Under the pieces are notes generated by a model. That model made no database searches, was not told the DNA's origin, and worked only from the letters and a program-made list of their open reading frames with translations. Of a DNA stretch of 64,000 bases, positions 11,108-20,068 are shown piece after piece. Every line of letters starts with the position of its first letter. Position 1 is the stretch's first letter. This stretch comes from Aricia agestis (Eukaryota; Arthropoda; Insecta; Lepidoptera; Lycaenidae): the NCBI RefSeq assembly GCF_905147365.1, contig NC_056406.1:4290501-4354500 (forward strand), given 5' to 3'. The translations under genes and the position numbers were made by a program.

Positions 11108-11783
11108 TATATATACTACATACCTGTTACTGACTCCAAGATTGTATACATCGTAGGGCTAGGGAGGATACCTAGATCTTAGATGTTAGTTAGTCACACA
11201 AACACTTGTAAAACTCTAAATTATGTCTATAACTAATTCTTTATAATATAAGCATTGTAATAACTAAAACTTGAATTAATTGGATATTGTATACGATGGT
11301 TCCAAAGTGGAAGCTGGGAGCTGTGTCACAGTTAATACTAGTACAGCTCCCAACGCAATTTACTGAGTGATGTTTTGATGGTGTTATCCATATTATATGT
11401 AAAACTCATGTAAAACCTATTTCATTTAAATAAAATTTTATTATTTAAAAAAAAATGTACTTATATACCCTTTCCATCCGTTCCGTTCGGTACATCAAAG
11501 GATTCCCAGCTAGTTTCGTAAAGTTTCGCGCTTAGTTGAAAACAATACTATTTCTTTACATTTTCGCTGCCTACGCACTTCTTATTTTTTTAAATAAAAA
11601 TCACAAGCTTTTTGGTATTAAAAAATAAAAATCATAATCATCATCAAAATCAAATAAAATCGTTATCCTATATTATGAGACCCAAAAGATCAATCGATCG
11701 AAAGAAAGATCTTGAGCCTCGATTCTTCTCCATTAAAGGGTACGTTCAGACATGCGACCAAAACACTACAGCAGAAAACGCGC
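11108..11783. other. No supported gene
   Basis: AT-rich. Around 11320-11450 a unique-looking stretch ends 'tttaaataaaattttatt' with an A-run, like a retroposed 3' end, but no coding match is visible. The open frames here look fortuitous. Confidence 0.5.
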
Positions 11784-12041
11784 TTACCTTCGAACGTGCC
11801 GTAATATGCTCTCTAAATGCTTCAGGTGCTGCGTGAATAGTTCTGTCTCACTTACCTCGTCCTTGTCGAGCTTGGGTTTGTCGCCGACGCCCCAGACCTC
11901 GAGGGAGCGAATGTGGAAGGTCGGCTCTTTGCTGAGGCGGCGATACCCGCGGTACGTGGAGCACGACTCCGCGCTGGCGCCGGACCCGAACGGCTCCGCC
12001 GGAACCCAAATCGCACCGAAGTTGAACTGACCGCCCATCAG
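11784..12041 (-). CDS. TLDc-domain exon of a host gene (MEAK7/TLDC1-like)
   Basis: This is the best host-gene piece in the window. After an AG acceptor (12043-12042) the frame reads LMGGQFNFGAIWV..., then an SCSTYRGYRRLS segment and HIRSLEVWGVGD. These are the closing strands of a TLDc domain, including the glycine pair, the C-T-Y turn and the LEVW signature. The MGGQ..FG.WV...FG.G pattern fits MEAK7 (TLDC1), a lysosome-associated mTOR regulator, better than OXR1. GC content and codon use are far above the neighbouring transposons. Two ends are possible: splicing at GTAAG (11855-11851) after KLDKDE, or reading through to a TAA at 11784 as the terminal exon with an extra helical tail. Upstream exons would lie at higher coordinates and are not found nearby. 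Confidence 0.6.
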   Translation of the reverse strand: MMGGQFNFGAIWVPAEPFGSGASAESCSTYRGYRRLSKEPTFHIRSLEVWGVGDKPKLDKDEVSETELFTQHLKHLESILRHVRR

Positions 12042-12370
12042 CTGAGGACAAACGTTTAACTTAAAATGACTCGCCGTTAGAATAAAAAGTGAGCTTAAAA
12101 TAATATTGCATACTTGTTTCGAGGCCCTTTTTAACCGACTTAAAAAAAAGGTTATCAATAAATGATATTGTACTTATACAGATATGTTACGTCCATACTA
12201 TTTTCCAGCTTAAATCTCTTCCGAACAATTTTCAAATTCAAAATTGCAGATGTTAATGTAAATAATGGGAAAATGTACGCCAAGATATCGTTGATTTAAA
12301 AACTAAAAAACCACGGACTGTAAGCAAATACGTTAAAAACACACTACAGATTCAACCGAGGGATTTAATT
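12042..12370. other. Intron or intergenic DNA with a 'ttaaccgactt' repeat scrap
   Basis: At 12128-12160 'tttttaaccgacttaaaaaaa.ggttatcaat' matches the end of the dispersed repeat also seen near 41575-41665 and 51930-52300. No coding sequence is supported. Confidence 0.5.
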
Positions 12371-13454
12371 TTGGATTTGGAATCAAAGACCGAAAAGTTT
12401 TTTAATCACGAACTAAACATAGTGTACCAGTATCAAGCTATAAAAACGAAAAAAGAATCTCTCACTGAGCCTGAAGCAATAATGATTTCAGTGAAAATTA
12501 TCTCACAAAATACGCTGAAGAAGTACAATCCTTCCATTTCGGAGGATCGAGACAGCAAATAAGTATGCACACTGTTGTAGTTTATTCTAAAAATGTTGAT
12601 CGAGAGTTCAAAAGCGAATGTTATTGCACTTTGTCACAAAATTTATCGCACTCACCTCCTGCAATTTGGGTCCATTTACAACCCATTCTTGACCGCCTGC
12701 CGGCGACTGTAACGAATTTGCATTTCTTGAGCGATGGGCCCGTCACACAATATCGTAATAAAATGATGTTCAAGGTTTTGGCCACTATGCTGAATGATTT
12801 CTACCCCAATCTTCAACATTTCACATGGAATTTTCACGAAGCAGGTCACGGTAAGGGAGCTCCTGATGGAGTGGGTGCAACTTGCAAGAGAACTGCTGAT
12901 CGGCTAGTTGCAAGTGGCACCGATATTTCATCAATAGATGACTTAGCTAAAGCCCTTGAGAAAAACTGTTCAAATATTAATGTTTTCACCGTAGATGACG
13001 CAGACAACGGAAAAAACAGCAAAATTGGGATCTACTGAAGGTATAAAGACTTTTTCGGGCACACTAAAGGTTCATCAAGTTACCGGTTGCGTATTCGTAC
13101 CCAATTGCCTGATATTGAAAAGTTTGAGCTGCTTCTGTGACTCTGAGTTATGTCGTCATATTCAGTTGGGTACTTTGGATTATTCACAAACACATGCCAC
13201 CTCTCGTCTACATTTGAGACTTTGTGCTGGTTAAGCTTCAAGATAGGAAAACAGAATACCGTTATGTTGCAATGTGCACAGGTGTTGAAGATGAGGAAAA
13301 TGATGAAGTTCAAGTTGTATTTTGTAAAATCTGTGATGAAACTGGAAAGAATTTTAAAATTAATGATGACGGTATTTCTTTTATCACGTGGGATCAGATT
13401 ATAAAAGAACTACCTGCCCCTAACTTAAAGATGAGGGGGCAGCGTATTTTTTAA
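12371..13454 (+). pseudogene. Sola-like (RNase-H-fold) transposase, decayed copy 1
   Basis: Pieces in at least three frames make one protein. HFGGSRQQIS (about 12538) leads into MHTVVVYSKN; then LHFLSDGPVTQYRNKMMFK (putative catalytic Asp in SDG); then FHEAGHGKGAPDGVGATCKR (second Asp in PDG); then a C-terminal small domain ending in LPAPNLKMRGQRIF. Frame changes fall near 12540-12565, 13015 and 13230. A related gene at 60290-61927 has the same two motifs. This H-G-K-G-x-x-D-G pattern occurs in a large insect and cnidarian transposon family; placement in Sola is my inference. No inverted termini were found. Confidence 0.6.
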
Positions 13455-14184
13455 GCTTTTAATGAATCAGTCAGAAATCAGATGTATTTGAACGCGGCTT
13501 TTAGAAAAAAAGTATTTTTAGTTACCTCTATAATTTAAAATGTTTTTTATCTAAGTTTAAGCGCAAAGTTTATTAACACTGTTATTTAAAAGAGAATTTT
13601 AAGTTTTTGTTACTTTTTATTTAATTATTGCCTTTTGATAGCATAAAGTTATATAGTTTTGTTTTGTTAAACAAGAAAAATAAGAACCCTTTCATGTTTA
13701 TTACTATTATTCAAAAAAGAGTTTTTTAGTTATTGTTTATTTTTATATAATATACCTAGCGCTTAGGAAACATTTAATTTTATAAACAAAAAAGACTGAG
13801 ACTAAAAAATGAAAAGTCTGATTATAAAATAATAAGTCATAATTAAAATAAATGAAGATGATTCTTAAAAATAACATTGTTTTTTTTTTGTTTATCTCTT
13901 CCCTGTTCATAAAGTGTCCTCCCTACACCTTGTCTCTCCCCTGTACTGCGTATTTCCCCTGGTCACTTATTAAACGATATAAAACCAACAAATTGACTGG
14001 CCACTTTGTAAACGTTTTCAACTTAGCAGTTTCCATAAATAAAAATGTATACATAAGTAGAAATATATAAAAAAAGCCGTGCCGCCACTTCATACAACGA
14101 ATTACCTGTTAACTTAGAATGACCCATAAATGATAATGTAATACCCCCTTAGTACAGTTTATGGAGATTATATTTGATCTATAA
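13455..14184. other. AT-rich 3' flank, no gene
   Basis: Follows the pseudogene stop. It contains only short stop-rich frames. The open frame 13852-14070 has no recognisable feature. Confidence 0.55.
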
Positions 14185-14316
14185 ATGATTAAAATTGGAC
14201 GTTTGGTTTAGAAGTTATGGCGAAATTAAAATATTGCGATTTACGCCCGTTTTGAAGTGGGCGCTACCAATGCGGGGGTGCGCTCGCGGGACGGGTTTCA
14301 CTACATAATATATACT
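14185..14316 (+). mobile_element. Helitron fragment
   Basis: 'atgattaaaattggacgtttggttt' and 'gttatggcgaaattaaaata' repeat 8308-8360 of the Helitron at 7840. It stops at the new Helitron-like start at 14317. Confidence 0.6.
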
Positions 14317-14677
14317 TCTATACTAATATTATAAATGAATCGATGATTTCTAAAACAACATAACTAACATTTTTGCCGAAATCGAGTTTATAGCGATTTT
14401 GGATTTAGTCTATGGCCATTAATAATTTGTGCATTAAAACAACACAATTGCTTTGCATTTTCTATTTAAATTGAACTACTGAAAATACCGCTTAGTGTTA
14501 GAACAACATAACTGACTGACATTTCTCTTCGGTGATTGTTAGAACAACACAAGTGCATACAATTGTGTTGTTTTTTCACTCAACCAACCCTGGCAACACA
14601 GCCGAATGGCGCCGAAAGAAACGTCAGCTGTCAAGACGTATATATTGTGTTATTTATATTAATATTTTCGTTTGTCA
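14317..14677 (+). repeat. Left subterminal region of the DUF7869 element: AACAAC motif array
   Basis: Four direct copies of (A/G)AACAACAYAAST occur at about 14352, 14435, 14500 and 14541, and one inverted copy at 14561-14575 makes a hairpin with the fourth. The same motif recurs to the right of the DUF7869 gene (18684, 19622, 19650). The start, TCTATACTAATATTATAAAT, is the Helitron-type 5' end, so this left edge could alternatively be a Helitron boundary. Confidence 0.5.
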
Positions 14678-14708
14678 TCTATACTAATATTATAAATGCG
14701 AAAGTATC

Positions 14709-14751
<43 letters not shown>

Positions 14752-14895
14752 CGCTTTCACGCCAAAACTACTGAACCGATTGCAATGAAATTTTGTACAC
14801 AGTTATTCTAGAGTCTGAGAAAGGACATAGGCTACATTTTGATGTGGGAAAATATCTTATTTCCATGAAAATATCGATGAAAATTACTTCGCATT
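14678..14895 (+). mobile_element. Helitron 5' part
   Basis: Begins TCTATACTAATATTATAAAT after an A (typical A|TC insertion), followed by 'gcgaaagtatctctgtctg', 'ttcacgccaaaactactgaa' and 'gagaaaggacataggctac'. Its 3' part is missing; SINE sequence replaces it. Confidence 0.75.
14709..14751. repeat. (TCTG)n microsatellite inside a Helitron
   Basis: About ten TCTG/TGTC units. Shorter tracts occupy the same position in the Helitrons at 15669 and 18932, so it is an internal feature of the family that varies in length. Confidence 0.9.
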
Positions 14896-15052
14896 GCGCG
14901 TGGCCAGCTCTCATCCCGGGGGTCCTGGGTTCGAGTCCCGCAGGCGGAACAAAAAGTTTTCAATGTTCCTGGGTCTTGGATGTGTATTAAAATAATATTT
15001 CAAAAATCTTAAATATATTTTATGTATAATATTATAAAAAATCCAGAAATAT
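14893..15052 (+). repeat. tRNA-related SINE, 5'-truncated copy
   Basis: The box-B-like 'gggttcgagtcccgc' is followed by 'ggcggaacaaaaagttttca', 'ttcctgggtc' and 'aaaatcttaaatatatttta'. The same order is seen in the copies at 41995 (plus), 32922 and 43604 (both minus). Box A is not preserved. Confidence 0.7.
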
Positions 15053-15079
15053 ATCGACGCGATGCAATGAACATTTTAG

Positions 15080-15426
15080 TTCTAATACGATTCAACAGAT
15101 GGCGCTTTTTTTTTACTTCGTTGTAACATAGAACTAATCATACTTATTAGTTATTATGTTTTTGTTTATAGTTTTTAATACGTTAGAATATTATGTTTAA
15201 TAATATTATCACTTGCTATAATAATAATCAATCTATCTGATCTTATAGAACTCCTACTGCATTTCTAAGGAGTTCGAGTGTGTTGTGTTGGCCTATATTC
15301 CATCCAGAAAATATTTTTACATTTTAATTCTAATATATGAAAACAGATGGCGCTTTATTTTTACTTCATTATTATAACAGAACTAATCATACCTACTTTA
15401 TTATATATTATTGTTTTTATTCATAA
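15080..15426. repeat. Diverged direct duplication
   Basis: 15080-15180 and 15325-15426 share 'ttctaata', 'acagatggcgctt', 'tttttacttc' and 'agaactaatcatac' in order. No gene is present. It may be two related miniature elements. Confidence 0.6.
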
Positions 15427-15668
15427 CTAGCTGTTGCCCGCGACTTCGTCCGCGTGGACTTTAGTTTATAGCGCGCGGTGTCAACAAAATTTGTGTCAAA
15501 TTTAAAAACTTTTTAAAACCCTGGTAAGTGGTACCCCTCTTAGGGCCGCGCAGCGCGCTACACCGGAATGGCAGCGCTGAAAGTGCTCGCCTCGCCGCTG
15601 CCATTCCGGTGTAGCGCGGCCCTTAATTAATCAAAATACCCAAAAACAGCTGTGCAGTGTGCACATAA
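15427..15668 (-). mobile_element. Helitron 3' part, reversed
   Basis: Starts CTAGCTGTTGCCCGCGACTT, the reverse complement of the end seen at 16422 and 19480. It is 5'-truncated where the forward Helitron at 15669 abuts it, making a tail-out pair. It is interrupted by the 80-bp palindrome at 15543. Confidence 0.85.
15543..15622. mobile_element. 80-bp palindromic mini-element with TTA duplication
   Basis: The right arm (cgctgccattccggtgtagc plus gcggccc) pairs with the left arm apart from a 7-base bulge (cagcgcg). TTA flanks both sides (15540-15542 and 15623-15625). Removing it restores the reading of the host Helitron, so it is a real insertion. A TTA duplication fits a PIF/Harbinger-type origin. 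Confidence 0.8.
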
Positions 15669-16422
15669 TCTGTACTAATATTATGAATGCGAAAGTATCT
15701 CTGTCTGTCTGTCAGTCTCGCTTTCACGCCAAACGCCAAAACTACCGAACCGATTGTAATGAAATTTTGTATACTGATAGTCTAAAGCCTGAGAAAGGAC
15801 ATAGGCTACTTTTTTACTGGAAAAAAGGGTTGTAAGGGTCGTAAATTTGTTCAAAAAATTCATAATAGATGGCGCCGTGCGTCTTCTACATCGCGCTGAC
15901 GCTTGCTCAAAAGTCTTTCTATAAGAGGTGGTATCATCTTACATTTAAGTCTCGATTTTTTTCGATTGTTATATCTATTCTACGGTATTAAATAACTCAG
16001 TACTTTATCTGTGCAGGCAGTGACGTAACCTTAAGACCAAATTTCACCAACGACTGTTAAAGTTAATGCTCGAATTAGTATCACGTTAGCTGTTTTGTTT
16101 TTCATATGAATGAAAGAGAAGACAGGATATTTTAACAAGCTGTTAACACTAACAGACGTTGGTGAAATTGGGGCTAAACCTATCAATGATAAATAGTTTA
16201 TGGGTAAAGTTGTGTAATTGGGGGGCTAAATAAGCTTTAAAATTTGGCATAATATATAAAGTTTAACATACAAAAATGAAGTACTTATTGTTTGCACACT
16301 GCACAGCTGTATTGATTTAAGGGGTACCAGGGTTTTTTTATAAAAGCTTTTGACACCAATTTTGTTGACATCGCGCGCTATAAACTGAAGTCCACGCGGA
16401 CGAAGTCGCGGGCAACAGCTAG
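15669..16422 (+). mobile_element. Complete non-autonomous Helitron (754 bp)
   Basis: Starts TCTGTACTAATATTATGAAT after A and ends GTCGCGGGCAACAGCTAG before T, giving the A|T insertion expected of Helitrons. The interior shares the tctgtctg and 'aaggacataggct' blocks with its relatives. The minus-strand frames inside it are not genes. Confidence 0.85.
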
Positions 16423-16511
16423 TTCGAAATAGTTTGTGATTCGAAAGAAAGAAACCGTTTATGATACTATATTCTAAATTAATACCTATACCTAACTTTT
16501 CACTGAATATC

Positions 16512-18572
16512 ATGGTATCTGATTGTGAAGATGATACCGGAATTGTTGAACAAAGGCCTAAAAAGAGGCCGCGGAATGAGGTTTCTTATAAACGAAACAT
16601 AGTGAAGAAAGCTCGATTGTCTGGACAGGCATATGTGTCTCATAGTAACAAACAAGTTCCTAAAGTAAAAACTCCCCAAGAAGATTGCAGGTAAATTTCA
16701 TAATGATATCTTCTATATAGGTATACATTCTTCTTTGAGTAATTATTGTTTCCTCTTAGATTCACAGTGTACTTCTAGTAAACAAAAACTAAAAGTACCT
16801 TTATGGGTTGGGTAATTAGTATTCTTTGAATCCCTAAGACAAAAAATAAGCTAATCTTGTTTGTTTCCTATCACAGATGCAAGCGTGGATGGATGTCTTC
16901 AAAAAATTACTTATGAAAAAATTAAAGAATATTTCTCAATGTTTTATGATATGGGGTCAAAAAATGAGCAAGACATATTTCTGCAACAGAATATAGAGGC
17001 AGTTCCTGTCTCGAGGCCCAAGAAGATTAGATTGGATGCAGATTTGAATAGTTTGAAGTGGCGTTCTAGCTCTTTTAAATATTTTGTACCATCCACATCA
17101 GGAACAAAACTTCAAGTGTGCAAATCAGCTTTTCAAAATATCTATGGCATTTCTTCCGAAAGAATAAGGCGGTTATGCAATTTATTGAAGAAAGGTATAA
17201 TACCATGTGACCAAAGAGGCAAGCACCCAAATAAGCGAGCTATTCCTGGTGAAGTCTGCGTTCAAATTGAAGAACACATTAAATGTTTTCCTTTGAAATT
17301 AAGTCATTATGCTTCAAAGCAAATTTATTATTTAGATGCCAGATTGGACGTAAGACAAATGTTTGAATTGTTTAAAAGGAAGTATCCTGAAACGAGAGTA
17401 AAATATGAATTTTATTTAAAAAATTTTAATGAAAGGTTTTCTCTAAGATTTGGACGACCTCAAGTTGACACATGTTGTACCTGTGAGGATCTCACGATCA
17501 GGATAAAATCACAAACATTAAATGAAAATTCAAAGAGGGTAGCTAAGGCACAGCTAGTCATTCATAAAAAACGAATTCAAAAATTTTATCAGAAGTTAAG
17601 AGTTGTGAAAGAAATTTGTACTGAAGGAAATGAAAAATATGATGACACTGTACTGGGATTGGCTTTTGATTACATGATGAATTTGCAATTACCACAAATT
17701 CCAGTTCAGGAAACATTTTACTTGCGACAACTAACTGTGAATGATTTTGCATTACAAATCTAAAAACTAATATGTCAAAATTTTATATCTACCATGAAGG
17801 TGTAGGTGGCAAAAGCCCCAATGAGGTGACCTCCTTTGTAAATGATTACATAAACACTGAAGTTCCTCCAGGTATAAAGACCCTTTATGTCTTTTCAGAC
17901 AACTGTGGAGGTCAAAATAAAAATCATACTTTGTTGAGATATTTTGCAGCCATGGTGGAACTCAAGAAGTTCAGTAGAATAGAACAATGTTACCCAGTCA
18001 GAGGGCATTCTTTTCTGCCTTGTGACAGAGCATTTGGGTGTGTGAAAAAGAAGTTAAAAAAGGAAGACCGGTTATATTCAATTTGGGATTTTGTCCAAAT
18101 TGTCACAAAGGCATCACCCAAATTCTTTGTCCATGTGGTACAGCCAAACGATATAATTAATTTCAAAGCGTGGTGGAAGGCTTATTACAAAAAGTCATGT
18201 CTATCAGATTGTTCATATGGCAGAAGTGTTGAGAAAAAAGACAAGATACATTTCACAATATCTACATACTCCCATTTCATCCATTCAGTTGACAATATTG
18301 GAAAGGTGAAGGCAAGTGAGTTTATTGATAACCAGATCAACAAATTTTCTTTTACATTGCGTTTTTCCAAGAAAAGCTGCATTTCTTCACATTTTTTTTT
18401 GCCTTCAGAATTGGCATATTCAGTTAAAAAACCGATAAATATAAAAAAAATTGAAGATATCAAAAAGTTAATTTCCTATGTCCCTGATACCTTTAAAGAC
18501 TTCTATGATGAAATTTTGGAGTGGCCAACCACAACAGTAGAATCTGTAGATGAAGTGGGAGATGATGCCTAA
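16512..18572 (+). pseudogene. DUF7869-type protein, candidate transposase, two or three small breaks
   Basis: Exon 1 (16512-16690) encodes a basic, Lys/Arg-rich N-terminus and ends at a GT donor. The main exon starts after AG at 16876. The expected frame is lost there by a GATG tandem duplication (tggatggatgtc), so CKRG and CLQKI lie in different frames. The long middle section reaches TCCTCEDLTIRIK (zinc-binding CxxC) and LGLAFDYMMNLQLP. A one-base shift near 17750 leads into the second part with VFSDNCGGQNKNHTL and GHSFLPCDRAFG. Three conserved Asp (FDY, SDN, CDR) could form the active site. I know the family as DUF7869, widespread in insects and cnidarians; a transposase role is inferred from the RNase-H-like motif order and the flanking repeats. 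Confidence 0.65.
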
Positions 18573-18931
18573 CTATAAAAGTAGGCATAATAGCAACATT
18601 ATGTTATGATTTTAAGAATAATAAAGTTGAATAAATATGAGTATTTAAGTTATTATTTTATGTTACAGTAGTTTCTTGGGTATCAAAACAACACAAGTAA
18701 CAGATTTAATGTCAAAAGCACATAAGTGAAAAACTTTATTATCCATTTATTTATACTAAAATAAAATAAAAAGATGTATAAAAATACAATATTAAGAGCT
18801 ATATATACAGAAATATAAAATATAATATACATAATTATAAATTACTTGCATTATCAAAAATTATCCAGGTTTTTGTGTCTCCTGAACATTTTACTTTTAG
18901 TTACATATGTTGTTTTAGAAATCATTGATTC
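18573..18931. other. 3' flank of the DUF7869 gene with AACAACACAAGT motif
   Basis: A polyadenylation-like aataaa lies at 18616. One copy of the subterminal motif (aaaacaacacaagtaaca) begins at 18684, and a weaker one (gcacataagtga) at 18717. Nothing else is seen. Confidence 0.5.
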
Positions 18932-19480
18932 AAATGCGAAAGTATCTCTGTCTGTCTGTCTGTCTCGCTTTCACGCCAAAACTACTAAACCGATTGTACT
19001 GAAATTTTGTACACAGATAGTCTTAAGTTTGAGAAAGGACATAGGCTATTTTTTAACTGGAAAAAGTGGTTGCAAGGGGGTGAAAATGCGTAAATTTGTT
19101 CAAATTAAGTTAGTTCCAAAAATTCATTACAGATGGCGCTAAGAGTCGTCTACATAATAATAATAAACTTTTTTTTATTGTTTTACACGCTTTTAAAAAA
19201 CTCACTACTCAGTACTTTATCTATGCAGTGACGTAACCTTAAACCTAATAATAATAATTTATAGTTTATGGGTAAAGTTGTATAATGGTAAATGTCTAAA
19301 TAAGTTTTAAAAATTGGCATAAATAAAGTTTAATTTCAAATACTTAATAAAATATTATGTGCACACTGCACAGCTGTTTTTGGGTATTTTGATTTATGAG
19401 GTACTAGAGTTTTAAAAAGCTTTTAAAATTGACAACAATAAACTGAAGTCCACGCGGACGAAGTCGCGGGCAACAGCTAG
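18932..19480 (+). mobile_element. Helitron lacking its first about 17 bases
   Basis: Begins inside the element at 'aaatgcgaaagtatctctgt' and runs to the canonical end 'gtcgcgggcaacagctag' at 19480. Inserted in the right flank of the DUF7869 element. Confidence 0.8.
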
Positions 19481-20064
19481 TTCATTATAAACATACACAC
19501 ACATACACACATGTGAAAATACAAAACTTTCCCCTTTATAATATTAGTGTTGAAAGAATATTATATAATAATGTGTATATAGAACTTTTAGCAAAAACAG
19601 GTTAACTATTTTGTTTTGTTACAAAAACAACTAAACTGTTGATTTTTTACAAAAACAACATAAGTACAACCCATATATATTTTTTTTGAAACTGGCTAAA
19701 GTTATATGTACAATTACTATAACATATGTTTAAATATCTCTGTGGTAGCAATATATCAGAACATGGCATTTCAGAAAACATTATTTTGCATCAGCATAAG
19801 TTTTTTTTATATTTCCTGAAAAATAATGAAAGTAAAAGTTATGTAATTTTTGTAAAAATCCCTTCATTATTTATTCAACCCGTATCATGTAATGTAAAAT
19901 ATTTCCAGAATTGCCCAATTTTCATAAATTATATTATCACAGAATAAAATTATTATAATTAGTACCTTACGGTACAGAAATTTCACTGCCGAGTTTAGGT
20001 ATGATAAATAGACCGGGAGATGGTGACACAAAATTTTTGGTCATTTGTAACAGGATGGCGGTTC
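19481..20064. other. Right flank with further AACAAC motifs; no gene
   Basis: Motif copies at about 19622 (acaaaaacaactaaac) and 19650 (acaaaaacaacataagt) match the left array at 14352-14560. The open frame 19726-19947 is not supported. Confidence 0.5.
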
Positions 20065-20068
20065 TTAA

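Noticed and set aside
14709..14751. Possible CRISPR-like or functional short tandem array
   Set aside because: A simple TCTG microsatellite common to all Helitrons of this family; no spacers.
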